In this document: positions 1-9,070 of the stretch, in pieces
How the letters are laid out: each line of letters opens with the position of its first letter
How positions within the stretch are numbered: the stretch's first letter is position 1
Assembly (NCBI GenBank): GCA_046350295.1
Contig: JAXMAR010000002.1
Location: 62,001-126,000 of the forward strand
Reading direction: 5' to 3'
Length of the DNA: 64,000 bases
Source of the DNA: JAXMAR01 sp046350295
Lineage (GTDB): Bacteria > Planctomycetota > Planctomycetia > Gemmatales > Gemmataceae
Position numbers and translations under genes: made by a program
The notes under the pieces: generated by a model
What the model saw: the letters and a program-made list of their open reading frames with translations, nothing else
Database searches by the model: none
What the model was told of the DNA's origin: nothing

Positions 1-1
1 G

Positions 2-1123
2 CGGCTGGCGCGGCTGGGGCACAAGTTCACGCTACTGCGCAGCCTGCACCATGAGCGGGCCGAGCATTCCGGCGGGACGCACCGTTTCCTGAGCGGTCAC
101 TCCTCCATCGCCGCGAACCTGCCCAATGCCGAGAACCCGGAAATCGGCTCCGTCGTCGCCCGCCATCTGGACGGCGGCCGGCACGACATCCCTCTCTTCG
201 TCGGCGACACGCAGTTCTACGGCGGCGGCCCAGCTTACCTCGGCAAGGCGTGCGCGCCGTTCATGCCGTATGCGAACAACCCGATCTCCGCGAGCGGCAA
301 CAACACGTACGACCCGATCCCGCTTTATCCGCCCGAGGACCGCAGCCGCGGCCTCAACCTGGAGGTCGACTCCACGCTGCGGCTGGAGCGGCGCGTCGGC
401 ATCGTCAACGAGCTGGACGCCTTTCGCCGCGGCGCCGAGCGCTCGGGCGCCATGGACGGCTGGGAGCGGAATCGGCGGCGGGCCGTCGAGATCCTGTCGA
501 GCGGCCGGACTCGGAATGCCTTCGATTTCTACCGCGAGCCGGAAGCGGTGCGGCGCCGTTATGGGGACAACCACCTGGGCAAGAGCCTGCTGACGTGCCG
601 GCGGCTGGTCGAGGCGGGAGTGCGCTTCGTGCAATGCCAGGCGAGCTGGCGGCTGCCGGAGAGCATCGGTCGGACGTCGAACTGGGACGATCACTCCGTC
701 AACTCGGACATCTTCGAGGCCTACCGCATCAAGCTGCCGGCGCTCGACCAGGCGATGTCCGCCCTGATCGAGGATCTTTACGAGCGCGGGCTGAACCAGC
801 GCGTCCTCTTCCTCTTCTGCGGCGAGTTCGGGCGCACGCCGCGAATTGAACATCAGGATGCGTCGCGCCGGCCCGGCCGCGACCACTGGCCAAGGGCGAT
901 GAGCGTTTTCGTCTCCGGCGGCGGCCTGCGCATGGGACAGGTCATCGGCGCGACGAACAGCGCGGGACAGCATCCCGTGCATCGCGCGATGGACAGCAAC
1001 TGCCTGCTGGCCACGATCTATCGTCTCTTCGGCGTCGACTACAACCAGACGCTGAGCGATTTCGTGGGCCGGCCAATCACGATCCTACCGCGCGGCGAGC
1101 CGATTCGGGAACTGCTGGGATAA
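2..1123 (+). CDS. DUF1501 domain protein, C-terminal part
   Basis: The frame is open from the left edge of the window to TAA, so the N-terminus lies outside. About 373 residues remain. Visible family marks are HSGGTHRFLSGHSS near the start, GEFGRTPR followed by GRDHWP, and the SGGGLRMGQVIGATN segment. These are typical of planctomycete DUF1501 proteins, which have a sulfatase/alkaline-phosphatase-like fold and are usually exported by Tat. The family is commonly encoded just after a DUF1549/DUF1553 gene, which would lie upstream of this window; the pair at 45.5-49.4 kb shows that arrangement. Substrate unknown. Confidence 0.9.
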   Translation, partial: RLARLGHKFTLLRSLHHERAEHSGGTHRFLSGHSSIAANLPNAENPEIGSVVARHLDGGRHDIPLFVGDTQFYGGGPAYLGKACAPFMPYANNPISASGNNTYDPIPLYPPEDRSRGLNLEVDSTLRLERRVGIVNELDAFRRGAERSGAMDGWERNRRRAVEILSSGRTRNAFDFYREPEAVRRRYGDNHLGKSLLTCRRLVEAGVRFVQCQASWRLPESIGRTSNWDDHSVNSDIFEAYRIKLPALDQAMSALIEDLYERGLNQRVLFLFCGEFGRTPRIEHQDASRRPGRDHWPRAMSVFVSGGGLRMGQVIGATNSAGQHPVHRAMDSNCLLATIYRLFGVDYNQTLSDFVGRPITILPRGEPIRELLG

Positions 1124-1153
1124 CGACCTGCGTCGGAGACCGGAGCGTCGCCC

Positions 1154-2095
1154 ATGAAGCTCGGCGTGGATCCCAAGGTCGACTACGCCTTCAAGCGTCT
1201 TTTCGGCCGTACGGAAAACCGTCTTCTCCTCATCGACGTTATCAACGCGGTCCTGGCGCCCAAGCGCGGCGCCGAAGTCGTGGAGGTGGAGCTTCTCAAT
1301 CCGTTCAACGAGAAAGACCTGGAGGACGACAAGCTCTCGATCGTTGACGTGAAGGCGCGAGACCAGTCGGGTCGGCACTACAACATCGAAATGCAGATGC
1401 TGCCGGACCGATACTTTTGCAAGCGTCTCCTCTACTACTGGGGCAAGCTGCACACGCAACAACTGCACGAGGGCGATCCCTATGAGGAGCTAAAATGCAC
1501 CATCGTGATCGCCTTTGTGGACGACCCCGTCTTTCCGCGTGAGGCCGCGCATCATCACGCCTTCACGATCCGTGATGAGACAAATCGCTTGATCTTTTCC
1601 GACGATTTCGCGGCGCATATCCTTGAGATAGGAAAGTTCTCGAAGCGAGCCGGCGAACTACAAAGCACGCTCGATACCTGGCTCTACTTCCTCAAGAACG
1701 CGGAGTCTCTTGAAACGACGAAGTTGCCGGCCGAGCTGAAGCGGCCCGCCATCGAGCGTGCTGTGAGGGAGTTGACCATGGTTACCCAGGCGGATCTCGA
1801 CCGCGAACGTTATGAGGCGCGGCTCAAGCTGCAACGCGACGAATTATCGCGCTTGCGCTCGGCGAAGCTCGATGGCCTGGAAGAGGGCCTGGAAAAGGGT
1901 CGCGCCGAGGGTCGCGCCGAGTCGATTGTGGAATCAATTCTCGTGTTCTGCCAACTCCTGCGCCGTCCCAAGCGCAAAGAAGACTTGGCGGGGCTCTCCG
2001 TTGAAGAGTTGCAAGCGCTCCACGATCAACTCAAGACGGATGTCGCCTCCGCTCTGGCACGGGCGCAAGCGAACGGCAATGGCGCGAACAAATGA
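1154..2095 (+). CDS. Rpn/PDDEXK_2 family nuclease
   Basis: 313 residues. The N-terminus VDPKVDYAFKRLFG and the following DVINAVL and NIEMQM segments match the PD-(D/E)XK family transposase/Rpn group (Pfam PDDEXK_2). The likely catalytic set is the Asp in LSIVDVKARD and the Glu in IEMQM. The C-terminal third (about residues 230-300) is charged and probably helical, with the repeated pattern GLEEGLEKGRAEGRAE, as is usual for this family. Members promote RecA-independent DNA exchange or are remnants of transposon-like genes, and they occur in many copies in planctomycetes. Start ATG has GGAG about nine bases upstream. It follows the DUF1501 gene by 30 bases. Confidence 0.85.
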   Translation: MKLGVDPKVDYAFKRLFGRTENRLLLIDVINAVLAPKRGAEVVEVELLNPFNEKDLEDDKLSIVDVKARDQSGRHYNIEMQMLPDRYFCKRLLYYWGKLHTQQLHEGDPYEELKCTIVIAFVDDPVFPREAAHHHAFTIRDETNRLIFSDDFAAHILEIGKFSKRAGELQSTLDTWLYFLKNAESLETTKLPAELKRPAIERAVRELTMVTQADLDRERYEARLKLQRDELSRLRSAKLDGLEEGLEKGRAEGRAESIVESILVFCQLLRRPKRKEDLAGLSVEELQALHDQLKTDVASALARAQANGNGANK

Positions 2096-2150
2096 GCGAC
2101 CGCGGCATGCCGGCAACGCCGAACGCAAAGTCCTACCTGAGAAAGACCGC

Positions 2151-3463
2151 ATGAGCCGCGTTCAGCAACAGTATCGCGAAGCCTGTCAATACCTCGCCGG
2201 CGGCGTCTCGTCCTCGACACGCGTCAACAAGGCGCTTGGCCATGCGCTGCTCTTCGAACGCGGCAGCGGCTGCCGGCTTTGGGACCTCGATGGCCGGGAA
2301 TACATCGACCTCTGCTGTAGCCACGGCGCCACGCTGCTGGGTCATGGCGATCCGCGCGTCCGCCGCGCCATTGATGAAGCGCTGGACCGCGGCGCTCCGT
2401 GCTCTTATGAGAGCGAGCTGCACACGGCGTTCGCCAAGCTGCTGTGCGAGACGATTCCCTGCCTCGAGCGCCTCCGCTTCACCTGCTCGGGTAGCGAGGC
2501 GACCATGCATTGCCTGCGCCTCGCCCGCGCCTTCACCGGCAGGCGGAAAATCCTCAAGTTCGAAGGCAACTTTCACGGCTATCACGACCAGGTGATGTTC
2601 GCCATCGGCACGCCGGCGGACAAGCTTGGCCCGAATCGGCTCCCACGCCGTATCCGGATCGACGGGCATGACGTCGGGCCTGGAAGACAACCTCGTCCTC
2701 GCCCTACAACCAGCCGGAAATCCTCGAGGACGTATTCTGCCGACACGCAGAAGAACTGGCGGCGGTGATCTGCGAGCCGGTCTACTACAACGCGGGCTGC
2801 ATCGTGCCGAGCGCGGAGTTCATGGCTCTGTTGAGGCGGCTGACGAAGGAGAGCGGCGTGCTGCTCATCTTCGACGAGGTGCTCAGCGCCTTTCGCATGG
2901 CGCCGGGGGGAGCGCAGCAGTATCTCGTGGTGACGCCCGACCTGTGCACGCTCGGCAAGGCGGTCGGCGGCGGGCAACCCCTGAGCGTGTTCGGCGGCCG
3001 GCGCGATATCATGGATCACTTGATGCCACTGGGGGATTGTCAGCACAGTGGGACTTACAACGGCCATATTGTCGCCGTCGCGGCGGGTTTGGCGGCGGTC
3101 CGCGCCTACACGGCGCCCGGCTTTTACGACCACATCTTCAAGGTCGCCGAAAAGCTCTACGCCGGCCTCAACGGCACCTTCGAGCGGCATGGCGTCGCGG
3201 CGCGGGTCCAGGGGCTGGGCGCCCGTTTCGGCGTCTACTTCGGCGTAGCCGGGCCGGTGCGCAGCTATCGGGACGCCGTGAAGCATCAGCGCGAGCAGAT
3301 GCTGCGCTTCATCCGCGCGGCGATCGCGCAGGGTGTCTACTTTCACGATTACGGCGGGGCGGCGTGTCATCACGGCTTCTGCGCGGCGATGACGCTGGCG
3401 GACGTGGACGACGCGCTGGCGCGGCTGGATCGGGCGGTGCAGACGCTTGCCGGCGGCACTTGA
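2151..3463 (+). CDS. class III aminotransferase (GSA-aminomutase-like), frameshifted
   Basis: A PLP-dependent class III aminotransferase resembling glutamate-1-semialdehyde aminomutase. The N-terminal half runs from MSRVQQQYREACQYLAGGVS through GHGDPRVRRAI, the PLP-phosphate loop CSGSEATMHCLRLARA and NFHGYHDQ. The second half carries ICEPVYYNAGCIVP, IFDEVLSAFR and the PLP lysine in LGKAVGGGQP. The halves are in different frames. Reading all three frames between about 2628 and 2705 restores KLG-PESAPTPYPD-STGMTSGLEDN-LVLA-YNQPEIL, which needs two one-base deletions (near 2630 and 2659) and one one-base insertion (near 2704). The rest is well conserved, so sequence errors are more likely than decay. 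A true heme-pathway HemL cannot be asserted; a sugar or amino-acid transaminase is equally possible. Confidence 0.8.
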
Positions 3464-3482
3464 CCGCCGCACTCCAGCGCGC

Positions 3483-4178
3483 TCACTTCGGCCGCATCAG
3501 CGTCTTCAGGTCGAGTCGCTGCGCTTCTGCCAAGGCCTCGGGCGTGCCAATGGGAAACCAGAACGAGGCGCGAACCGCTTCGCATCGCCCCTGCTTCGCC
3601 AGCGTCGTCACATAGTCGGTGATCTCGTATTCACCGCGTGGGGAGAGCGCCAACTCGATGTCGAAAACGCGACGCGGAAAGACGTAAGCGCCGGTGTTGG
3701 CCAGGCGTGGCCCGTCCAAATCGGGTTTCTCCACCAGCTTGTCGAGCGCGCCGTCCGGGCGGAGGAAGGCGATGCCGAACTTGCGCGGCTCCGCGACTTC
3801 GCTGACGAGGACGCCCGCTTCCGCTGAAGCCAGCTTGGCGAGGTCTGCGGCGCCGAAGAGGTCGTCGCCGTTCAGCACAAGGAAGGTCGGCGACTGGATG
3901 GCGCCCTGGCAGCGGCGCAGCGCGTCGCCGGTGCCGCGCGGCTCGCCCTGCGGGATTGTCTGCCAGCGCGGGAAATGGGTTTGCTCGGCCAGGTAGGCGT
4001 CGATCTGCTCGGCCAGGTAATGGGTGACGACGAGGACGCGGTCGACGGCTTTGGGCAGGGCGCCGAGAATCCAGTCGAGAATGGGCCGACCCTGGACAGG
4101 GAGGAGCGGTTTGGGCGTGGTCAAGGTTTGGGGACGAAGGCGTGTGCCCAGGCCGGCGCAGAGCAGGACCGCATCCAT
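3483..4178 (-). CDS. sugar nucleotidyltransferase (MurU-like)
   Basis: 231 residues. The N-terminus MDAVLLCAGLGTRLRPQT with PKPLLPV is the nucleotide-binding signature of NDP-sugar pyrophosphorylases. VLNGDDLF supplies the metal-binding Asp. The short length, without a left-handed beta-helix, fits the MurU/N-acetylmuramate-1-phosphate uridylyltransferase or mannose-1-phosphate guanylyltransferase type, which transfer a nucleotide to a sugar 1-phosphate in the cytoplasm. It converges on the aminotransferase (19 bases apart) and is divergent from the small lipoprotein gene. The exact sugar is not determined. Confidence 0.85.
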   Translation of the reverse strand: MDAVLLCAGLGTRLRPQTLTTPKPLLPVQGRPILDWILGALPKAVDRVLVVTHYLAEQIDAYLAEQTHFPRWQTIPQGEPRGTGDALRRCQGAIQSPTFLVLNGDDLFGAADLAKLASAEAGVLVSEVAEPRKFGIAFLRPDGALDKLVEKPDLDGPRLANTGAYVFPRRVFDIELALSPRGEYEITDYVTTLAKQGRCEAVRASFWFPIGTPEALAEAQRLDLKTLMRPK

Positions 4179-4377
4179 GTTGTGTGTTCCCCTGGATTTC
4201 GCAGGTTAACGGCTCTGACGCATTTTAGGAGTTTGCCTCAAGGAGCGATCCCGCCGGGGACGATGAAAACACCGAATTGGCGTGTGCTGCCGCGTTCTCC
4301 GGTTCAGCCGCCGTTCGCCGCGGGGCCCAAGCGGCTTGGTCATCCCCCTGTCGAGCCAAGCGAAAAGGAAGGAACCC

Positions 4378-4653
4378 ATGCGTCGCGTGCTTTCCCTGAT
4401 GGCGGCGGGTCTGCTCGGCCTTGCCGGTTGCTGCCACACCCATGGCGTGTGCGATTGCGAAGTGGACGATTATTGCTCCTCGCGTCAACCCTGGCTGGCT
4501 CATGGCCCCGTGACGGGGCTACCCGGGCCGCTGGCTGCTCCGGCCGGAGAAGCGCTGCCTTTGCCGCGCGGCGGGAAGATCGAGGAGAAGGGCCCGCCGC
4601 CCAAGTTCGACGACAAGACGCCGATGAAAACACTGCCACGCGAACTGCCTTGA
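4378..4653 (+). CDS. small lipoprotein
   Basis: 91 residues starting MRRVLSLMAAGLLGLAGCC. The hydrophobic segment ends in LAGC, a lipobox, so the product should be a membrane-anchored lipoprotein. The mature part has a Cys/His cluster (CCHTHGVCDCEVDDYC) and a Pro-rich tail. The start is chosen because AAGGAAGG lies just upstream and the signal peptide begins there. No known family recognised; small proteins of this kind are common in planctomycetes. Confidence 0.7.
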   Translation: MRRVLSLMAAGLLGLAGCCHTHGVCDCEVDDYCSSRQPWLAHGPVTGLPGPLAAPAGEALPLPRGGKIEEKGPPPKFDDKTPMKTLPRELP

Positions 4654-4715
4654 GCGACCGGCAAGAAGAAGACCTGGCTTCGCCTCGATCCTGACCAAAT
4701 CCGTCTTGAATCGGC

Positions 4716-4747
4716 AGACGTCGCCCTTCCCTCGGCGGCGTCTTTGC
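4716..4747 (+). terminator. candidate terminator hairpin
   Basis: Arms AGACGTCGCC and GGCGGCGTCT (one mismatch) enclose an 8-base loop and are followed by TTTGCTT. It sits between the convergent lipoprotein and histidine kinase genes. Confidence 0.45.
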
Positions 4748-4765
4748 TTGCGCCGGCTTGCGCGT

Positions 4766-6343
4766 TCAACAAGCGATGGAGTCGCTGGTCGGGCGCGCCC
4801 ACGCGCGTTCCAGTGCCGCGCGGACGGTTCGGCCGAGCGCGTTCCGCTCGAACGGTTTGGCGATGCAACCCGCGGCGGCGAGCCGCTCGACGGCGCGGCG
4901 GACCTGTGCCGTGGGATAGGCGGCGCAAAGCACCAGCGGCATATCGGGCGCGAGCTCATGCAGCTCGCGCGCGAAGCTGTCCGGGTCTTCGCCGGGCAAT
5001 GTGAGATCGAGCATCACCAGGTCCACGACCTCGGGCCGGACTCGCAGCATCTCGAGAGCCTGCCCTGCGGAAGCCGCTCCCAGCACTTGATAGCCGAGGC
5101 TCTCCAGCATTTCGGCCCCGATGTTGCGGATCACGTCGTGGTCCTCGATCAGCAGGACCGAGGCGCCGTCATGCTCCTGCGCGCGAGGTTCCCATGCGGA
5201 CGGCGCCCAGCGCGGCAAGAACAGAGCGAAGTCGAGGCCGTCGTCCGGTCCGGCCTGGCAATCCATCCAGCCGTCTTGTTCCTTGAGCAGGCCGTGGGCC
5301 ATAGCCAGCGCCAGGCTCGCGCCCCGATGATGCGACAGCGGGGCGGCAAAGGGATCGAGCAGAGTGGGCAAGGATGCCGGCACGCGCACGCCACAGGTCA
5401 CTTCGATCCGCACGCGCACGAACTCCCCTGGCCGGGCCTCGGAAGCGGCGACCGACTCCGTCTGGTCCGGCGCCGCGGCGTCGGCGCCGATATGCACGTT
5501 CACCGTCTCCAGGTGCGGCGCGGTCTGACATTGCATGGCCTCGTGCGCGAAGCGCAGCAACAGCTCGATGATCTGCGCCAGATGAGCGCGATCCACGCGG
5601 ACCGGCCAGACGTCTTCAGCGAGACGAAGACGGAGAGGCCGGGTCTGGGCCAGCTCGCGCAGCAGGGTGTTGACGCTGAAGATCTCGGGATGCGGCTCGA
5701 AGCGGCGGGCGAATCCGAGCAGTTGGCGAGTCAACGTCGCCGCCTGTTTGCCGGCGCTTTCGGCCATGGCGAGCAGGCCGGGCAAGAGGCCGATCTGCGG
5801 GTCGTCGGGACGCATGGCCAGGTCGCGGGCCAGGGAGAGGTTGCCGAGGATGGCGCTGAGGAGGTTGTTGAAGTCGTGGGCGACGCCGCCGGCGAGATGG
5901 GCGACGGCGTCTATCTTCTGCTTGTGCCTGGCCCGCGCCTCGGCCTCCCGCAGCTCGGAGCAATCCCAGCAGGCGCCGGCGACACCGGCGATCCCCTGCG
6001 GGCCGAAGACGGGCGCCTTGCGGAAGCGCAGGATGCGCCAGACGCCGTTGTCCCGGTAGCGTTGCTCTCGTTCCAGCGTGATCCCCGACTCCAGGATCTT
6101 GCGATCGTCGACTTCGAGGCGTTCCGCGATCGGGCTCGGAAACCACGCCGCGTCCCGCTTACCGAGCACGCATTCAACGGCGCTTCCCAGGATGCGGGCG
6201 AACGCCGGGTTGGCGGCGACATAACCCAAGGTCGCGTCCTTCAGGAAGACCGGGAGCGGCACGTGGTCCAGCAACGCGCGCTGCCGGGCCTCGGCTTGCA
6301 TCCGGTCCGGCAGTTCATCGAGCGAAACGAAGCGATCGAGCAT
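4766..6343 (-). CDS. PAS-hybrid histidine kinase with degenerate ATPase domain
   Basis: 525 residues from the ATG of MLDRFVSLDELPDRMQ. A PAS domain (about 30-130, with ATLGYVAANPAFARILG) is followed by the H-box LAGGVAHDFNNLL (His near 156). Next comes a region where an ATP-binding domain should be, and a C-terminal receiver (about 400-515; acidic pair in LLIEDHD, phospho-Asp in VMLDLTLP, Lys in IAKPF). The ATPase region looks decayed. The N-box reads LLLRFAHEAM where NARDAM is expected, no DTGTGM is visible, the F-box is LLDPFAAPL, and the glycine lid is GASLALA instead of GTGLGLA. The receiver also lacks the usual Ser/Thr (LCAAY). It is therefore predicted not to autophosphorylate and may be a scaffold or phosphatase. 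A longer start 50 codons upstream is possible but has no family support. Confidence 0.8.
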   Translation of the reverse strand: MLDRFVSLDELPDRMQAEARQRALLDHVPLPVFLKDATLGYVAANPAFARILGSAVECVLGKRDAAWFPSPIAERLEVDDRKILESGITLEREQRYRDNGVWRILRFRKAPVFGPQGIAGVAGACWDCSELREAEARARHKQKIDAVAHLAGGVAHDFNNLLSAILGNLSLARDLAMRPDDPQIGLLPGLLAMAESAGKQAATLTRQLLGFARRFEPHPEIFSVNTLLRELAQTRPLRLRLAEDVWPVRVDRAHLAQIIELLLRFAHEAMQCQTAPHLETVNVHIGADAAAPDQTESVAASEARPGEFVRVRIEVTCGVRVPASLPTLLDPFAAPLSHHRGASLALAMAHGLLKEQDGWMDCQAGPDDGLDFALFLPRWAPSAWEPRAQEHDGASVLLIEDHDVIRNIGAEMLESLGYQVLGAASAGQALEMLRVRPEVVDLVMLDLTLPGEDPDSFARELHELAPDMPLVLCAAYPTAQVRRAVERLAAAGCIAKPFERNALGRTVRAALERAWARPTSDSIAC

Positions 6344-6496
6344 AACGCCCCACAGGCCGGCGACAGGTGGCGGAGTTGGGCATGGACGGAAACGGCTTTC
6401 CGAAAGAGGGGGAGGAAAGCCATTCGGGCGGAGGGGCCTGGTTGGGCAGGCGGGCCCGTTAAGCAACTCTAGCTCAGCGGGCGGCGAAAGCAAACG

Positions 6497-6637
6497 TCAG
6501 CGCGAGGACGCGGGAACCGCGTTGATCTGAGCGGCCGGACTCGTCGCGGACCCGGCATCGCGCCGAAAGAAAACGATGCCGAGGAACATCACGAAAAGAA
6601 TACCGAGCACCAGGGCCAGCTTGGAGTCGTTCGACAT
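6497..6637 (-). CDS. small single-pass membrane protein
   Basis: 46 residues: MSNDSKLALVLGILFVMF followed by LGIVFFRRDAG and a polar, Ala/Ser-rich tail. The hydrophobic stretch (about 7-24) followed by arginines predicts one membrane helix with the C-terminal tail inside. A longer in-frame reading exists, but codons upstream of this ATG look non-coding. Function unknown. It lies upstream of, and in the same direction as, the hybrid kinase gene. Confidence 0.5.
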   Translation of the reverse strand: MSNDSKLALVLGILFVMFLGIVFFRRDAGSATSPAAQINAVPASSR

Positions 6638-6945
6638 CGATGGCCTGTCCCCTCGGAGCACGCTGACCAGCCGTGCGGCGCCGGTCAACCGAGACAAGCT
6701 TATCCGCTGACCGGGGCGGGGGCGGCGAACTTGCGGGAATCCGGCGTTCCCCGACCGTCCCGCGCCGCTCGTTTCCCGCAAGACCCCGATGCTCCCACCC
6801 TTCGGCTTCATCGGCCGCTTCACCCGCTTCGGCCGCTTCGCGTCAACTTGCTCTGGCCTCAAAACGCCTTTCTTCGCTACCATCCCTTCGCAATATCCGC
6901 TCACAGGCCGCGTCCGCCAGCCGATGCCGAGAAAGGATGCTCGTC
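6638..6945. promoter_or_regulatory. divergent intergenic region
   Basis: 308 bases between the small membrane protein (minus) and the GlmU-like gene (plus). It contains an imperfect repetition of a CGGCCGCTTC-type unit near 6810-6840 and a -10-like TACCAT at 6878-6883. No -35 element could be placed at normal spacing. No gene is seen. Confidence 0.35.
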
Positions 6946-8217
6946 ATGCGCGTCTGCTTGTTCGAAGATCAACCGCAATCGCTCGAACCGCTTACTCTCA
7001 CCCGCCCGGTCTTCGACCTGCGCTGCGGGATCGCCACGCTGAGCGCGAAGATCTGGCGTCACTTCCAGGCCACCGCCCGCGGCGCCCTGGTGCGGCCCGC
7101 CGTCGCGGACATCTTTGCTTCGGAACAGGCGAACGTCGCTTGCAACGACAACTGGTGGCTGGGGAACCAGCCGACGCTGCTCGTCAACGGCCGCTGGCTG
7201 CCACCGGCCACCAAGACAACGCTGCCCGAGGGTTCTTGCGTCGGTCTGGTTGACGGGGAATTGGCGTACGTCAAGCTCAGCGCCGAACAGCTTCGCTTCG
7301 TCACTCTCCCACAACTGGCCGACTGCCTCGACCACTGGACACGGACGCTCCCGCCGCAAAACGCCGGCGGCGCCCTCGTCCGCTACCCCTGGCAACTAGT
7401 CGAGGCGAACGGACGCCAAATCATCGAGGACTTCGCCGCTTACGCACCGGCCCCCTCCGCGGTCGGCTCCCACGTCGGTCTGGTCGGGCCGCGCGATCAG
7501 CTCTGGATCCACCCCTCCGCCCGGGTCGATCCGATGGTGGTCGCCGATACGACGAGCGGTCCGGTCGTCATCGATCAAGACGCGGTGATCCATCCGTTCA
7601 CGCGTCTCGAAGGTCCGTGCTACGTCGGGCCGGGCGCGCAGATACTGGGCGCCAAGATTCGCGCCGGGACGACGATCGGCCCCTGTTGCCGGATCGGCGG
7701 CGAAGTCGAGGCCAGCATCCTGCAAGGCTACGTCAACAAGTACCACGAGGGCTTTCTGGGCCACAGTTACGTCGGCGCCTGGGTCAATCTCGCCGCCGGA
7801 ACGCACACCAGCGACCTGCGCTGCGACTATGGCGAAGTGACGATGACCGTGCAAGGAAGCCCCGTGCCGACCGGGTTGCGGAAGATCGGCGCCCTCATCG
7901 GCGACCACACCCGCACCGGGCTGGGCGTGTTGCTCAACACCGGAACCACCATCGGCGCTTGCTGTCTCCTGCTTCAGGGCGGCGGCTTCGCGCCCCGGCG
8001 CGTGCCCTCGTTCACGCGCTGGGCCAATGGCCGGCTGGAGGAGATGAAAGGCGTCGCCGAGCAGGCGGAGACGACGCGCATTGTCATGGAACGGCGTGGC
8101 CAGGCGCTCACGCGCTTGCAGCGCGACCTGCTCGAAGCGATCTGGAACGACACGGCCAGCGAGCGCAAGGCGTCGCTGCGGCAGGCTGAGCTGCAACGGC
8201 TGCGGCGCAGCGCCTGA
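6946..8217 (+). CDS. GlmU-like sugar nucleotidyl/acetyl transferase
   Basis: 423 residues. It matches the alternative GlmU-type family found in Bacteroidetes, archaea and planctomycetes. The N-terminal nucleotidyltransferase-like part opens with MRVCLFEDQPQSLEPLTLTR and contains SLEPLTLTRPVFDLRCG. A left-handed beta-helix (about 190-360) carries hexapeptide steps such as IHPFTRLEGPCYVGPGA, and NKYHEGFLGHSYVG is a conserved element. The canonical GXGTRL loop of bacterial GlmU is absent, as in the family. A role in making UDP-GlcNAc or a related sugar is inferred. ATG 6946 is chosen because GAAAGG lies nine bases upstream; the ATG at 6937 would leave no spacing. Confidence 0.8.
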   Translation: MRVCLFEDQPQSLEPLTLTRPVFDLRCGIATLSAKIWRHFQATARGALVRPAVADIFASEQANVACNDNWWLGNQPTLLVNGRWLPPATKTTLPEGSCVGLVDGELAYVKLSAEQLRFVTLPQLADCLDHWTRTLPPQNAGGALVRYPWQLVEANGRQIIEDFAAYAPAPSAVGSHVGLVGPRDQLWIHPSARVDPMVVADTTSGPVVIDQDAVIHPFTRLEGPCYVGPGAQILGAKIRAGTTIGPCCRIGGEVEASILQGYVNKYHEGFLGHSYVGAWVNLAAGTHTSDLRCDYGEVTMTVQGSPVPTGLRKIGALIGDHTRTGLGVLLNTGTTIGACCLLLQGGGFAPRRVPSFTRWANGRLEEMKGVAEQAETTRIVMERRGQALTRLQRDLLEAIWNDTASERKASLRQAELQRLRRSA

Positions 8218-8230
8218 CAGGCGCCTGTCA
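8215..8230. terminator. palindrome sharing two stop codons
   Basis: A perfect 16-base palindrome, TGACAGGCGCCTGTCA. Its two ends are the TGA stop codons of the convergent GlmU-like and BatE genes. It could act as a bidirectional hairpin, but there is no T tract. Confidence 0.4.
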
Positions 8231-9070
8231 ATCCGTGTTTTCGAGCCCTTTCTCCAGCAACACATTATCGCGCGCGACCCAGCCCGTCTCGCCGCCGCTC
8301 AGTTCGATGAGCAGCCAGCCGCCGCGCTTTGCCACCGCATGAGCCTCCAGGCCGGGCGGCAGATACGGCGCCTCCGGATGCGCCGGATAGGAGGCGCCGT
8401 TTCCGGTACGCAACTGCACATCCTCCGCCGCGACCACCACCAGCGGCCGTTCGTCTCGAAGCCGACCGAACGCCACGATCTGCACGAAAAAGAGGACGGC
8501 GCCGGCTGTGGCCCAGACGAGGATTGCGGCGCGGCGGCGCGTGATTGCCAGGACTGCGCCGAAAAACACGAGGCTGTAGCACAACAAGGCGCCCAGCCGG
8601 AGGAGGGTCGGCAGCGTCGGCGCCCAGAGGGGCCAGTCGTCGCCCGTCTTGCCGCGCTCGGCCGGAGAATGGGGAACCAAGGCGCGCGCATAGCGGAGGC
8701 GCTGGCGGAGGTCGGCGTCGTCCGGATCGAGCTTCAGGCCCTGGCGAAATGCGAAGATCGCTTGCGGCAAACGCCCCCCGAGCAACTGCGCGGCGCCGGC
8801 GTCTTGATATGCGCCGGCGCTCGGGGCGAGATCGGCCGCCTCCTGGAACGCGCCGGCGGCATGGCGGAACTTCTCGCGCGCCTGCCGTGCGTCGCTCTTG
8901 AAAGCGGTCGCTTCATCGAAGAGCCGCAGCGCCCGGGCGCGAACGCCTTCGACGTCTCGGGAGGCGATCGCTGGGGCGGCCGGGGCATACGCCGTCCGGG
9001 ACTCCACCCAGAGCCAGGCGCCGCCGGCCGCGGCGACGATCATCAACGCCAGGCTCAGGCGGACAAGCAC
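8228..9070 (-). CDS. batE: BatE-like TPR/SH3 protein
   Basis: 280 residues. An N-terminal membrane anchor (residues 5-22) is followed by a TPR-like region (about 45-135, including LLGGRLPQAIFAFRQGLKLDP). Two further membrane helices follow (about 155-200), then a C-terminal bacterial SH3-like domain ending SGGETGWVARDNVLLEKG. This is the BatE arrangement. It is the last gene of the Bat operon and overlaps batD by 16 bases. Bat proteins form a periplasmic/inner-membrane complex first linked to aerotolerance in Bacteroides; their biochemical role remains unclear. Symbol assigned by architecture and position. Confidence 0.75.
   Translation of the reverse strand: MLVRLSLALMIVAAAGGAWLWVESRTAYAPAAPAIASRDVEGVRARALRLFDEATAFKSDARQAREKFRHAAGAFQEAADLAPSAGAYQDAGAAQLLGGRLPQAIFAFRQGLKLDPDDADLRQRLRYARALVPHSPAERGKTGDDWPLWAPTLPTLLRLGALLCYSLVFFGAVLAITRRRAAILVWATAGAVLFFVQIVAFGRLRDERPLVVVAAEDVQLRTGNGASYPAHPEAPYLPPGLEAHAVAKRGGWLLIELSGGETGWVARDNVLLEKGLENTD

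Noticed and set aside
1154..2095. Transposon or insertion sequence
   Set aside because: The PDDEXK_2 gene has no visible inverted repeats or target duplications at its ends.
4706..6472. Long plus-strand open frame of 588 codons
   Set aside because: It is the antisense of the PAS-hybrid kinase gene and has no family features; high GC creates such frames.
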